Assembly (NCBI GenBank): GCA_051251725.1 | Contig: JBPOFN010000023.1 | Location: 1 to 64,000, forward strand | DNA length: 64,000 nucleotides | Direction of reading: 5' to 3' | Source of the DNA: JALZUE01 sp051251725 | Lineage (GTDB): Bacteria; Pseudomonadota; Gammaproteobacteria; Enterobacterales; Alteromonadaceae | Shown: positions 38,092 through 47,693 of the stretch, in pieces | Layout: each line of letters begins with the position of its first letter | How positions within the stretch are numbered: position 1 is the stretch's first letter | Notes under the pieces: generated by a model | The model's database searches: none | What the model was told of the DNA's origin: nothing | Seen by the model: only the letters and a program-made list of their open reading frames with translations | Position numbers and translations under genes: made by a program

Positions 38092-38151
38092 TATTTTTAT
38101 GATACTGAGCCAAATCCCTTAACCAGCGTTTTATTTTCCCGGAGTATTTTT

Positions 38152-39105
38152 TTGTTTGCTGATGAAAACCAGTTAGCGCCAGAGCGTCTTCCTCCTGTTA
38201 TTTGCTTAATGGGCCCGACGGCTTCCGGAAAAACAGCACTAGCGATGGCGTTATACGATAACTTACCGTGCGATATTATTAGTGTAGATTCTGCTCTAGT
38301 ATTTAAAGGTATGGATATTGGCACTGCGAAACCAACGGCGCAAGAGCTGGAAAAATATCCGCATCGATTAATTGACTTAATTGATCCGGCGCAAAGTTAT
38401 TCCGCGGCTGATTTTTGTAAAGATGCATTAAGGGAAATTGCTGAAATACAAGCGCGCGGCCGTATTCCGTTATTGGTTGGCGGCACTATGATGTATTTTA
38501 AAAGCTTAATCGAAGGCATTTCTCCTTTACCGGAAGCGGATGCATCGATTAGAAAACAAATTGAAAGTGAAGCGGCAGCACTTGGCTGGGCGGCAATGCA
38601 TGAACAGTTAGAAGTGTTTGATCCGGTTTCTGCCAAGCGTATACATCAGAATGACCCACAACGTTTAACGCGGGCGATTGAAGTTTATCGACTGACGGGT
38701 AAATCGTTAACGGAACTTACCGAAATTAAAGGTAAAAAACTTGGTGGTGATGTTATTCAACTAGCTATAACGCCAAGTGATCGTAAAACCTTGCATCAAC
38801 GTATTGAACAACGCTTTGATATTATGATGCAGCAAGGTTTTGAGCAAGAAGTGGTTAAATTAAAACAGCGGCCAGATTTACACGAAAATTTACCATCAAT
38901 TAGATGTGTTGGTTATCGTCAAATGTGGCAATATCTTAATAATGAATTTTCTTATGATGAAATGATCTTCAAAGGTGTCTGTGCTACTAGACAATTAGCA
39001 AAACGTCAGTTAACTTGGTTACGTAGTTGGCCAAATTTAACTTGGCTGGACATGGAAGATGAAACTAATTTGCAACAAGTCTTGTCTATAGTGAGCAAAC
39101 TATAA
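38152..39105 (+). CDS. miaA: tRNA dimethylallyltransferase
   Basis: A 317-residue enzyme that adds the isopentenyl group to A37 of UNN-decoding tRNAs. P-loop GPTASGKTAL, DSALVFKGMDIGTAKP, and the tRNA-binding LDPVSAKRIHPND-like segment are present. The start is a TTG at 38152 with a GGAG ribosome site. It lies upstream of hfq, as in most gammaproteobacteria. Confidence 0.96.
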   Translation: MFADENQLAPERLPPVICLMGPTASGKTALAMALYDNLPCDIISVDSALVFKGMDIGTAKPTAQELEKYPHRLIDLIDPAQSYSAADFCKDALREIAEIQARGRIPLLVGGTMMYFKSLIEGISPLPEADASIRKQIESEAAALGWAAMHEQLEVFDPVSAKRIHQNDPQRLTRAIEVYRLTGKSLTELTEIKGKKLGGDVIQLAITPSDRKTLHQRIEQRFDIMMQQGFEQEVVKLKQRPDLHENLPSIRCVGYRQMWQYLNNEFSYDEMIFKGVCATRQLAKRQLTWLRSWPNLTWLDMEDETNLQQVLSIVSKL

Positions 39106-39114
39106 ACATTTGTG

Positions 39115-39120
39115 TATAAT
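39115..39120 (+). promoter_or_regulatory. -10 element candidate for hfq
   Basis: A consensus TATAAT lies just after the miaA stop, 66 bp before the hfq ATG. No good -35 hexamer at 16-18 bases was found, so this is tentative. Confidence 0.3.
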
Positions 39121-39185
39121 TAGGTAGTAAACATCTAAATTGAAAAGAATAATTATTTTCTAACAATAACAAAAGGGGCCGAAAT

Positions 39186-39437
39186 ATGGCAAAGGGGCAA
39201 TCGTTACAAGACCCGTTTTTGAATGCTTTACGTCGTGATCGCATTCCGGTAGCAATTTATCTAGTAAACGGTATTAAATTACAAGGACAAGTTGAGTCTT
39301 TTGATCAATTTGTTATTTTATTAAAAAACACGGTTAGCCAAATGGTATATAAGCATGCCATCTCAACTGTAGTGCCTGCTCGCGCAGTACAAACACAACC
39401 GGTTGCAGGTAGCTTTAATCAGGATCCTGAGGAATAA
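39186..39437 (+). CDS. hfq: RNA chaperone Hfq
   Basis: An 83-residue Sm-like protein that forms a hexameric ring and pairs small RNAs with mRNAs. The Sm1 segment QDPFLNALRRDRIPVAIYL and the Sm2 YKHAISTVVPAR are unchanged from the well-known enteric sequence, with only a short C-terminal tail. Strong AAAGGGG ribosome site. hflX follows. Confidence 0.98.
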   Translation: MAKGQSLQDPFLNALRRDRIPVAIYLVNGIKLQGQVESFDQFVILLKNTVSQMVYKHAISTVVPARAVQTQPVAGSFNQDPEE

Positions 39438-39470
39438 TGCAGGTAGATTCTTCCTTAAGGAGATGCTCAT

Positions 39471-40757
39471 TTGTTTGATCGTTATCAGGCAGGTGAGCAA
39501 GCAATCCTTGTTCACGTAGATTTTCCAGACGAAAGCTCCAAAGAAGACCTCCAAGAATTCGAAATGTTAGTATCCTCAGCAGGTGTCAACGCACTCGCTG
39601 TGATCACGGGTAAGCGAACTTCACCACATACTAAATACTTTGTAGGTACTGGTAAGGTGGAAGAAGTTGCTGAAGCGGTTAAGTTGTACGAAGCTAATGT
39701 CGTACTTTTTAATCATGCCTTAACACCGTCGCAAGAAAAACATGTCGAAGCCTTATGTCAATGTCGAGTTGTTGATCGTACTAGCTTAATTCTTGATATT
39801 TTTGCCCAGCGCGCTCGCACGCATGAAGGTAAATTACAAGTTGAGCTGGCGCAATTACGCCATATTAGTTCTCGCCTAATAAGGGGTTGGACGCATCTTG
39901 AACGACAAAAAGGTGGTGTTGGTTTACGTGGCCCAGGTGAAACACAATTAGAAACCGATCGTCGATTATTACGTGAGCGTGTCGTTAATATTCGCGCTCG
40001 GCTAGAAAAAGTTGAAAAACAGCGTCATCAAGGTCGCCGTTTAAGAACGCGTGCTGAAATACCGACAGTATCATTAGTTGGTTATACCAACGCCGGTAAA
40101 TCAACACTATTTAACCAAATCACTAATGCAACTGTGTATGCTGCCGATCAGTTATTTGCGACGTTAGACCCAACCCTTCGAAAAATTGAAGTGGAAGATG
40201 TTGGCCGCGTTATTTTGGCTGATACCGTTGGTTTTATTCGTCACTTACCACATGACTTAGTCGCAGCATTTAAAGCAACGTTAACGGAAACGCGCGAAGC
40301 GGAATTACTGTTACATGTGGTCGATATTTCGGATGAACGTCGCACGGAAAATATTGCCCAAGTGCAAGACGTTTTAGATGAAATTGACGCGGGTGATGTC
40401 CCCCAATTAATGATTTGTAACAAAATTGACAACCTTGATGATATTGAACCGCGCATTGATCGAGACGATACTGGCATGCCAATTCGTGTTTGGTTATCAG
40501 CGCGGGCAAATATTGGTATTGAACTGTTATTTGAGGCCCTTGCCGAGCGCATGGGTAGAGAGATTGTTCAACACCGTTTAAAAATTCCACCGAATGCAGG
40601 TAAGCTGCGTGGGGCTTTTTATCAATTAAATTGCATTACTGATGAGTCATTTGATGATGAAGGAAATTGCTTATTAACGATAAAATTGCCAGAACGAGAA
40701 TGGAATCGCTTAATTAAAGACGATAAAGCAGCAATAGAAGGCTTTATCCTACCTTAA
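39471..40757 (+). CDS. hflX: Ribosome-associated GTPase HflX
   Basis: A 428-residue GTPase that splits stalled ribosomes. N-terminal HflX domain, the glycine-rich GGVGLRGPGETQLETD loop, then the G domain with GYTNAGKSTLFN (G1), DTVGFIRHLP (G3) and CNKIDN (G4). The start is a TTG at 39471 with a strong AAGGAGA ribosome site 8 bp upstream. Confidence 0.96.
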   Translation: MFDRYQAGEQAILVHVDFPDESSKEDLQEFEMLVSSAGVNALAVITGKRTSPHTKYFVGTGKVEEVAEAVKLYEANVVLFNHALTPSQEKHVEALCQCRVVDRTSLILDIFAQRARTHEGKLQVELAQLRHISSRLIRGWTHLERQKGGVGLRGPGETQLETDRRLLRERVVNIRARLEKVEKQRHQGRRLRTRAEIPTVSLVGYTNAGKSTLFNQITNATVYAADQLFATLDPTLRKIEVEDVGRVILADTVGFIRHLPHDLVAAFKATLTETREAELLLHVVDISDERRTENIAQVQDVLDEIDAGDVPQLMICNKIDNLDDIEPRIDRDDTGMPIRVWLSARANIGIELLFEALAERMGREIVQHRLKIPPNAGKLRGAFYQLNCITDESFDDEGNCLLTIKLPEREWNRLIKDDKAAIEGFILP

Positions 40758-40868
40758 CAGACTGATATATTAACCGAATTCGGCTAGTAGATTTCTAATG
40801 ACGAAGTTGGTAAATTTTATCGATTTCGGTTTCAATAACGTATTTTATTTTAATTATCGGAGAGCAAA

Positions 40869-42014
40869 ATGGCTTGGAACGAACCGGGGAAAGGCGACAA
40901 AGATCCCTGGAAAAATAAAGGTGGTAAAGAACAGGGACCACCAGACCTAGATGATTTATTAAAAGACCTGGGTAATAAAATGGGTGGGATTTTTGGCGGT
41001 GGCAAATCATCTTCAGGATCTTCACAGTCAGGTAACGTCGGCGGTGCATTTAGCTTATTAGTAATGCTAGTTGTGTTAGTTGTTTATGCCTATTCTTGCA
41101 TCTTCACTATCAATGAAGCTGAGCGCGGTGTTAAATTGCGTTTTGGTGAATACGTTGGTGTTGTGGAACCAGGTTTAAGTTGGAAATGGACGTTTTTAGA
41201 ACGCATTATTCCAATTGATATGCAAACAACCCGTGACTTACCAGCTTCGGGCTTTATGTTAACGCAAGATGAAAACGTAGTACGTGTTGAAATGCAGGTG
41301 CAATATCGTGTTATCAATGCACGTAATTATGTTTTTAGTGTTACTGATGCTGATGACAGTTTAAGCCAAGCGTTAGATAGTGCCCTTCGTTATGTTGTTG
41401 GCCATTCAAAAATGGATGATGTCTTAACTAGAGGTCGTGAACTTGTTCGTCAACAAGTGTGGCAAGAGTTAGAAAAAATTATCGAACCATATAACCTTGG
41501 TTTGTTAGTTGTTGATGTCAACTTTAAAGATGCGCGTCCTCCGGAAGAAGTTAAAGATGCTTTTGATGATGCGATTTCAGCACAAGAAGATGAGATCCGT
41601 TTCTTACGTGAAGCTGAAGCCTATGCTCGTGGTATTGAGCCAAGAGCTCGTGGCCGAGTTAAACGTATGGAACAAGAAGCGCTTGCTTATAAATCACAAA
41701 TTGTTCTAGACGCTGAAGGTTCCGTTGCTAAATTTAATAAATTGTTACCTGAGTATTTAGCGGCACCTGAAGTTACTCGTCAGCGCCTGTATTTAGCAAC
41801 AATGGAAAAGGTTTATAGCAATACGAGTAAGGTTATGGTTGATGTTGATGGCGGTAATAACATGATGTATTTGCCACTTGATAAAATTATCAGTCAGCAG
41901 AATCAAACTACTCGTTCAATCCAACAAACATTACCGACTAATACTCAACAGCCGGCACGTATAAATACTTCTGATGCTGGTCGTAGTGATCGTTTTAATA
42001 GCGGGAGAAATTAA
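40869..42014 (+). CDS. hflK: FtsH protease modulator HflK
   Basis: A 381-residue SPFH/band 7 membrane protein with a Gly/Pro-rich N-terminus (NEPGKGDKDPW), one membrane helix near 65-82 and a prohibitin-like periplasmic domain. With HflC it forms a cage around the FtsH protease. Ribosome site GGAGAG. hflC starts four bases after its stop. Confidence 0.96.
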   Translation: MAWNEPGKGDKDPWKNKGGKEQGPPDLDDLLKDLGNKMGGIFGGGKSSSGSSQSGNVGGAFSLLVMLVVLVVYAYSCIFTINEAERGVKLRFGEYVGVVEPGLSWKWTFLERIIPIDMQTTRDLPASGFMLTQDENVVRVEMQVQYRVINARNYVFSVTDADDSLSQALDSALRYVVGHSKMDDVLTRGRELVRQQVWQELEKIIEPYNLGLLVVDVNFKDARPPEEVKDAFDDAISAQEDEIRFLREAEAYARGIEPRARGRVKRMEQEALAYKSQIVLDAEGSVAKFNKLLPEYLAAPEVTRQRLYLATMEKVYSNTSKVMVDVDGGNNMMYLPLDKIISQQNQTTRSIQQTLPTNTQQPARINTSDAGRSDRFNSGRN

Positions 42015-42017
42015 GCA

Positions 42018-42902
42018 ATGAAAAATTTATTGGTAATTATTTTTGCTGCTCTAATTTTATTAGTAGTGTCTTCAGTGTTTATTGTTTCTGAAGGACAGCG
42101 CGGGATTGTTTTTCAGTTTAAGAAAATTAAACGTGACGACGCAGGTGAAATGGTGGTTTTCGAACCGGGTTTACATTTCAAAATACCTTTGTTGGAATCG
42201 GTTAAAAAATTAGACGCGCGAATTCAAACACTTGATGAAGCACCTGATCGTTTTGTTACGTCAGAGAAAAAAGATTTAATGGTCGACTCATACGTGAAAT
42301 GGCGCATTGTTGATTTCTCTACTTTTTACTTACGTACAGCGGGCAATATTGAAAATGCCAAAGCGTTATTAAAGCAAAAAGTGAATAACGGCTTACGTAC
42401 TGAATTTGGTAACAGAACTATTAAAGAAATTGTTTCAGGTGACCGTGACGGCATTATGTCGGAAGCGCTTGAAAGCGCCTCTAGTAGCCGTCAAGATCTT
42501 GGTATTGAAGTGATTGATGTGCGTGTTAAAGCGATCAACTTACCAAAAGAGGTCAGTAGTTCAATTTACGAACGTATGCGCGCCGAGCGAACTGCCGTTG
42601 CCAAAGAACATAGATCACAGGGTCAAGAGCAATCAGAGATCATTAAAGCGACTATTGATGCAAAAGTAACAATTATGTTAGCTGATGCACAAAAGAAATC
42701 GTTTGAAGTACGCGGTGAAGGTGATGCCTTAGCTGCTCGAGTTTATTCTGATTCTTATTCAAAAGACGCTGAGTTTTATAGCTTTGTTCGTAGCTTAGAA
42801 GCTTACGAAAACAGTTTTAATAGTAAAAATGACATTTTGGTTGTTCAACCAGACAGTGACTTTTTTCAATATTTAAAAGTGAATACTAAAAAGAAAAAAT
42901 AA
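42018..42902 (+). CDS. hflC: FtsH protease modulator HflC
   Basis: A 294-residue SPFH protein with an N-terminal membrane anchor (about 4-22) followed by SEGQRGIVFQF and the DARIQTLDEAPDRFVT segment typical of HflC. Partner of HflK. A strong terminator follows. Confidence 0.96.
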   Translation: MKNLLVIIFAALILLVVSSVFIVSEGQRGIVFQFKKIKRDDAGEMVVFEPGLHFKIPLLESVKKLDARIQTLDEAPDRFVTSEKKDLMVDSYVKWRIVDFSTFYLRTAGNIENAKALLKQKVNNGLRTEFGNRTIKEIVSGDRDGIMSEALESASSSRQDLGIEVIDVRVKAINLPKEVSSSIYERMRAERTAVAKEHRSQGQEQSEIIKATIDAKVTIMLADAQKKSFEVRGEGDALAARVYSDSYSKDAEFYSFVRSLEAYENSFNSKNDILVVQPDSDFFQYLKVNTKKKK

Positions 42903-42927
42903 TTTTTTAATAAGTTATTTTTGATAT

Positions 42928-42956
42928 AAAAGCCATGACATTGTTCATGGCTTTTT
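42928..42956 (+). terminator. Rho-independent terminator after hflC
   Basis: An 11-bp perfect stem (42928-42938 with 42945-42955, loop CATTGT) ends in a T run. It closes the hflX-hflK-hflC transcript before the small yjeT-like gene. Confidence 0.8.
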
Positions 42957-43006
42957 ACTTTTTAGTGGTAAATTAAATAATATTAAACCAGTAAAAGGGA
43001 AAACAG

Positions 43007-43198
43007 ATGACCAGTACAATATTGTTAATGGCGATAGCTATTGCCTTGATATTAGAGGGCTTAATTCCAGCATTGTTTCCAAATAAGTGGCAAGCTTATG
43101 TCGCAAAATTAGCAGCAGAGCCCACCAGTAACATTCGAACTATCGGCATTACTGTGATGCTTATTGGCGCAGTGATTCTTTATTTTGCCGCTCCGTAA
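43007..43198 (+). CDS. DUF2065 small membrane protein (YjeT-like)
   Basis: A 63-residue protein with two membrane helices (about 3-20 and 43-60) joined by a short basic loop. It belongs to the DUF2065/YjeT family always found between hflC and purA in gammaproteobacteria. Function unknown. Ribosome site AAAGGGAAA. Confidence 0.85.
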   Translation: MTSTILLMAIAIALILEGLIPALFPNKWQAYVAKLAAEPTSNIRTIGITVMLIGAVILYFAAP

Positions 43199-43243
43199 TC
43201 AGCTATTTGTCTAAAACATGAAACAAAAATAGCCAATTATTAC

Positions 43244-43272
43244 TTGGACTGCTTTTTGATATTTGATAGAAT
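43244..43272 (+). promoter_or_regulatory. Promoter candidate for purA
   Basis: TTGGAC (43244-43249), 17 bases, TAGAAT (43267-43272), 32 bp before the purA ATG. Confidence 0.5.
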
Positions 43273-43304
43273 CCCCGCCTAATTTTCTGATAGACATGTG
43301 AAAC

Positions 43305-44603
43305 ATGGGCAAAAACGTTGTAGTTCTAGGCACCCAATGGGGTGACGAAGGTAAAGGTAAGGTTGTTGACTTACTAACTGATAAAGCAAAATACGTCGTG
43401 CGTTATCAAGGTGGTCATAACGCGGGCCATACTCTAGTTATCAACGGTGAGAAAACCGTTCTTCATTTAATTCCGTCTGGTGTTTTACGTGATAACGTAA
43501 AATGTATGATCGGTAATGGTGTTGTACTTTGTCCAAAAGCCTTAATGGCTGAAATGAGCATGTTGGAAGAACGCGGCGTTCCAGTCCGTGAGCGTTTACT
43601 TATTAGTGATGCATGTCCATTAATTCTTCCTTATCACAATGCGTTAGACGCAGCTCGTGAAATTGCACGTGGTTCAAAAGCAATTGGTACTACTGGTCGT
43701 GGTATTGGTCCAGCTTATGAAGATAAAGTAGCGCGTCGCGGTTTACGTGTTGGCGATTTATTTTGTGCTGAATCATTTGCAGCTAAGTTAAAAGAAATTA
43801 TGGAATATCATAATTTTGTTTTAACAACTTATTACAAAGTTGAGCCAGTAAGCTACGAAGAAGTATTAGCTGACGCGTTAGCTGTTGCTGATGTGATTAA
43901 AGGCATGGTTGCTGATATTGCAGAAATGCTTGATCAAGCGCGTAAGAATGGTGAGTCAATCATGTTTGAAGGTGCCCAAGGTACTTTATTAGACATTGAC
44001 CACGGTACTTACCCATACGTAACTTCTTCTAACACTACTGTTGGTGGTGTTGCTACTGGTTGTGGTTTTGGTCCATTACACCTTGATTATGTATTAGGTA
44101 TCACTAAAGCATACACAACACGTGTTGGCTCAGGCCCATTCCCGACTGAATTAAATGACGAAGTTGGTAATCACTTAGGTACTGTTGGCCATGAATTTGG
44201 CGCAACAACTGGCCGTGAACGTCGTTGTGGTTGGTTTGATGCGGTTGCTATGCATCGTGCAGTGCAAGTGAATAGTGTTAGCGGTTTCTGCTTAACTAAA
44301 CTTGACGTATTAGACGGCTTAAAAGAATTAAAAATCTGTATAGGTTATAAAACTGAAGCAGGTGAAATTATCACAGTGCCACCAACGGCTGCTGAAGGTT
44401 ACGATAAAATTACCCCAGTATATGAAACCGTACCCGGTTGGAGCGAATCAACGGTAGGTGCCACGTCACTTGACGCATTACCTGCTAACGCAATCGCTTA
44501 TATCAAACGTCTTGAAGAAATCACTGGCGTTCCAATTGATATTATTTCGACCGGTCCTGATCGTGTTGAAACTATGATTTTAGTGAACCCGTTTGACGAA
44601 TAA
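43305..44603 (+). CDS. purA: Adenylosuccinate synthetase
   Basis: A 432-residue enzyme joining IMP and aspartate with GTP in the first committed step to AMP. The P-loop-like GDEGKGKVVD, GGHNAGHT, the IMP-binding GTTGRGIGPAYEDK and the aspartate-loop TSSNTTVGG are all present, and the length is normal. Followed by a perfect terminator. Confidence 0.98.
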   Translation: MGKNVVVLGTQWGDEGKGKVVDLLTDKAKYVVRYQGGHNAGHTLVINGEKTVLHLIPSGVLRDNVKCMIGNGVVLCPKALMAEMSMLEERGVPVRERLLISDACPLILPYHNALDAAREIARGSKAIGTTGRGIGPAYEDKVARRGLRVGDLFCAESFAAKLKEIMEYHNFVLTTYYKVEPVSYEEVLADALAVADVIKGMVADIAEMLDQARKNGESIMFEGAQGTLLDIDHGTYPYVTSSNTTVGGVATGCGFGPLHLDYVLGITKAYTTRVGSGPFPTELNDEVGNHLGTVGHEFGATTGRERRCGWFDAVAMHRAVQVNSVSGFCLTKLDVLDGLKELKICIGYKTEAGEIITVPPTAAEGYDKITPVYETVPGWSESTVGATSLDALPANAIAYIKRLEEITGVPIDIISTGPDRVETMILVNPFDE

Positions 44604-44964
44604 GTTAAACCGAAGCCATTAAAAATCAATAAAAGCTCAATAAAAAAGGTATCCAATGGATACCTTTTTTTTCGACTTTGATTTACTTTTAACAGAAATT
44701 ATACCAATTCGTCTAAGAAAGTGATCGCTTAGCGAGAATTTTAAGGCTTAAAGGCAAGGCATTGATTATAAGGAATAGTTATTCTATTATAAAAATCAAT
44801 AACGCTGCCTATAAGCCTTAAAAACTCGCCCCTCGGGAACGCATAGGTATCATGATAAAGATACAAAATTTGTTTAATATAGAATGACTATATCTAAACA
44901 TATTTTGCTTTTTCTCATATCCCCTATGCCATTCTAAGTGGTCACTTCTTTAGATGGATTGGTA
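44604..44964. other. Intergenic region: purA terminator and MITE-like element
   Basis: About 360 bp between the convergent purA and pyrE genes. It consists of the purA terminator and a nested inverted-repeat element that reaches the last codon of pyrE. No ORF. Confidence 0.8.
44642..44672 (+). terminator. Rho-independent terminator of purA
   Basis: A perfect 13-bp stem (44642-44654 with 44658-44670, loop AAT) that ends in eight T residues on the plus strand and six on the minus strand, so it may work both ways. Confidence 0.9.
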
Positions 44965-44965
44965 T
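44701..44965. mobile_element. MITE-like element with nested inverted repeats
   Basis: About 265 bp with no coding capacity. The ends are imperfect terminal inverted repeats of about 25 bp: the left begins ATACCAATTCGTCTAAGAAA and the right, inverted, begins ATACCAATCCATCTAAAGAA. Inside is a second, longer inverted repeat (roughly 44733-44780 with 44787-44829; TTTAAGGCTTA core) that would fold into a long hairpin. The right end touches the pyrE stop codon. No clear target-site duplication. It fits a small non-autonomous transposable element. Confidence 0.75.
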
Positions 44966-45606
44966 TAAATGCCGTAGTCTTCACGGTATTTTTTAATATT
45001 AGCTAAGTGCTCATCCATCCCTGCTTGCCCTTCAAGATAAGTGATCAAATCTGCTAAGGTAACAATTGAAATAACTTCAGTACCAAAATCACGTTCTACT
45101 TCTTGAATCGCTGATAACTCGCCTTTACCTTTTTCTTGTCGATCAAGGGCAATTAACACACCGGAAAGTGTTGCACCATGATTTTTAATAATTTCCATTG
45201 ATTCGCGAATTGCGGTGCCAGCTGTTATCACATCATCGACCAGCATTACTTTGCCCACTAACTCAGAACCAACCAAACTACCGCCTTCACCGTGCGTTTT
45301 AGCTTCTTTACGGTTAAAACAATAGGGTACGTCCATATCATGATGATCGGCCAATGCAACTGCTGTCGTGGTGGCAATAGGAATGCCTTTGTAAGCAGGG
45401 CCGAATAATAAATCAAAGTTAATATTAGCTTCGGTTAATGCTGATGCATAAAAACGACCTAAACGGGCTAAATCACCACCGGTATTAAATAAACCGGCGT
45501 TAAAAAAATATGGGCTAGTGCGGCCTGATTTAAGCGTAAACTGGCCAAATTTTAAAACGTTTTTGCTTAACGCAAACTCAATGAATTCTTGTTGGTATGC
45601 TTTCAT
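44965..45606 (-). CDS. pyrE: Orotate phosphoribosyltransferase
   Basis: A 213-residue enzyme of UMP synthesis. The PRPP-binding motif VMLVDDVITAGTA and the catalytic loop NRKEAKTHGEGG are plain, with KSGRTSPYFFNAG near the N-terminus. Its stop codon overlaps the end of the MITE-like element, so the insertion may have set the gene's terminus. rph lies 13 bp upstream, as in E. coli. Confidence 0.97.
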   Translation of the reverse strand: MKAYQQEFIEFALSKNVLKFGQFTLKSGRTSPYFFNAGLFNTGGDLARLGRFYASALTEANINFDLLFGPAYKGIPIATTTAVALADHHDMDVPYCFNRKEAKTHGEGGSLVGSELVGKVMLVDDVITAGTAIRESMEIIKNHGATLSGVLIALDRQEKGKGELSAIQEVERDFGTEVISIVTLADLITYLEGQAGMDEHLANIKKYREDYGI

Positions 45607-45619
45607 TATAATTCCTAAG

Positions 45620-46336
45620 CTATTTATTTAAGGCTTCTTTCTGGATGTCGAACAACTCATTAATACTATGCTTAGCCAGTTGCATCATCTCGTTCATTTC
45701 ATCAAAGCTGAACGGTGCTTCTTCGGCCGTGCCTTGAATTTCAATTAACTTACCGGTTTCTGTCATGACCACGTTCATATCTGTTTCAGCCGCTGAGTCT
45801 TCAGGGTAATCAAGATCTGAAATCGGCTCACCGTTATAAATACCAACAGAGACCGCAGCGATCATATGTTTTAACGGGTTAGTTTTAATAATCTCTTTGG
45901 CGCGCATGTAATTAATAGCATCGACAAGGGCAACACAAGCACCGGTAATTGACGCGGTACGAGTGCCACCGTCAGCTTGAATAACATCACAATCAATGGT
46001 GATCATATTTTCGCCTAGCGCTTTTAAATCAACAGCTGCACGTAAAGCACGAGCGATTAAACGTGAAATTTCTAGCGTTCGACCACTTTGCTGGCCATTA
46101 GCAGCTTCGCGGCGCATACGAGTATGAGTAGAGCGCGGCAACATACCGTACTCTGCTGTGACCCAGCCTTTACCTTTGCCTTTTAAAAATCTCGGAACAC
46201 CTTCTTCAACCGTTGCTGTACAGATAACTTTTGTATTACCGAATTCAATCAAAATTGAGCCTTCAGCATGGGCGGTAAATTGACGAGTAATAGTTACGGG
46301 GCGGATCTGCCCGTTGGTTCTGCCGCTTGGACGCAT
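45620..46336 (-). CDS. rph: Ribonuclease PH
   Basis: A 238-residue phosphorolytic 3'-5' exoribonuclease for tRNA 3' ends: MRPSGRTNGQIRPVT, EGSILIEFGNTKVICTA, GRTLEISRLIARALR, DCDVIQADGGTRTASI. Full length, so unlike the E. coli K-12 frameshift allele. First gene of rph-pyrE. Confidence 0.97.
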   Translation of the reverse strand: MRPSGRTNGQIRPVTITRQFTAHAEGSILIEFGNTKVICTATVEEGVPRFLKGKGKGWVTAEYGMLPRSTHTRMRREAANGQQSGRTLEISRLIARALRAAVDLKALGENMITIDCDVIQADGGTRTASITGACVALVDAINYMRAKEIIKTNPLKHMIAAVSVGIYNGEPISDLDYPEDSAAETDMNVVMTETGKLIEIQGTAEEAPFSFDEMNEMMQLAKHSINELFDIQKEALNK

Positions 46337-46552
46337 AAGTGTTCCTAATCTAGTAAATTAATTGCTGCGCATTATAATGTTTGTCGGGTTATTTTGACAG
46401 TAGCGGTATTGATTATCTTTATATGTTTATGAAAGGATACGGCTCGATACTGTCGATGTTAGCGTCAGCGAATGATCACAGAAGAAATTTGAAATATAGT
46501 TAGCTTACCCAAGGTCTTGTTAAACGCCTTATTTGTTGGAAGTTTTGATTTT

Positions 46553-47047
46553 ATGAAGTTAGTTACCTTATTTTTCACTCTGATTTTTAGCCTTGCATAT
46601 TGTATTAGTTCAGTAAGTGTTGCGGCAGGAAAGTTACCGCTTTATAGCCAACATTATGATGACCAACGCAACCCGTTCGACGATGCAAAAAATGCGATTA
46701 AACTCGCCGCAGCAACTAAGCGCAATGTCTTGATAGAAATAGGCGGCACTTGGTGTGGTTGGTGTAGCAAAATGGAGCAATTTTTAGTCGACAACCCTAA
46801 GGTCGCAGAGGCGTTACATAACAACTTTGTTGTTTTAAAAGTGAGTGTTAGCGACGCCAATGAAAATGCTGAATTTATGAAGAGCTTGCCGCCTGTATTG
46901 GGTTATCCGCATATGTATGTATCTACGGCAACGGGCAAAATGTTGTTGTCTAAGGATACGGCCGAGTTATTAGAAGGTGAAGAATATTCGGTTAACAACT
47001 GGCTTGAGTTTATCGAGCAATGGCAACCACAAAAATCACAAGGATAA
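46553..47047 (+). CDS. Exported thioredoxin-like protein
   Basis: About 164 residues with a signal peptide (cut near 24, SVA) and a thioredoxin fold holding the active site W-C-G-W-C in GGTWCGWCSK. The ATG at 46553 has a GGAAG ribosome site; a TTG at 46517 is less likely. It resembles the DUF255/thioredoxin_7 proteins with a periplasmic redox role. The Tat-exported dehydrogenase subunit gene starts five bases after its stop, so it may protect or mature the dehydrogenase. Confidence 0.85.
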   Translation: MKLVTLFFTLIFSLAYCISSVSVAAGKLPLYSQHYDDQRNPFDDAKNAIKLAAATKRNVLIEIGGTWCGWCSKMEQFLVDNPKVAEALHNNFVVLKVSVSDANENAEFMKSLPPVLGYPHMYVSTATGKMLLSKDTAELLEGEEYSVNNWLEFIEQWQPQKSQG

Positions 47048-47051
47048 GGTT

Positions 47052-47693
47052 ATGCAGTCATTTTTTGAAAAGTCTTATCAAACGCCATCATGGCTAAAAA
47101 ACAAATTATCGCGTCGGCAGCTGCTAAAGTCGGCAGCGGGTGCCAGTGCTATCGCCAGTTTACCGCGTTATGCTTTTGCGGCGCCTGAAGCTTTAACTGA
47201 GCTAACTAAAACTGATCCTTGGTTAACATTAGATACAGTTTTTAATCATCTGTTACCCAGTTCAGCGTCCGGCCCTGGGGCAGCAGAAATTCAAGCAAGT
47301 AATTATCTTTATCAAACGATTCAACAACAACCGATTGGGGCAGACGAAATTACTTTTATTTATAATGGCGTTGGTTGGTTAAATGGCTACAGCAACAGCC
47401 AATTATCGAAAACTTTTGTTGCTTTAACAACGGCTGAAAAAGAAACTATTTTACGCGGAATATCCGGTTCAACAGCCGGTGAAAACTGGTTAAATACCTT
47501 AATCAATTATCTTTATGAAGCCATGCTTTCACCACCCATTTATGGTGGTAATCCTAACGGCGTAGGCTGGCAGTGGTTAAAACATCAGGCCGGCTTTCCG
47601 TTACCTGCCAAAGGCCAGCGTTATTATGAAATTCCGGGTCGCCATCAAATTAGCGTAAAAAATATGCCGGTAGAGGAAAAAACCAAATCATGA
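47052..47693 (+). CDS. Gluconate 2-dehydrogenase subunit 3-family protein (Tat substrate)
   Basis: 213 residues from the ATG at 47052, which has an AAGGATAAGG ribosome site. The N-terminus carries a twin-arginine signal (SRRQLLKSAAGASAIASL, cut near AFA). The rest matches the small subunit of membrane gluconate-type flavin dehydrogenases, which helps export the GMC subunit by hitch-hiking. Its stop overlaps the next start by four bases (ATGA), a tight stoichiometric pair. Confidence 0.87.
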   Translation: MQSFFEKSYQTPSWLKNKLSRRQLLKSAAGASAIASLPRYAFAAPEALTELTKTDPWLTLDTVFNHLLPSSASGPGAAEIQASNYLYQTIQQQPIGADEITFIYNGVGWLNGYSNSQLSKTFVALTTAEKETILRGISGSTAGENWLNTLINYLYEAMLSPPIYGGNPNGVGWQWLKHQAGFPLPAKGQRYYEIPGRHQISVKNMPVEEKTKS

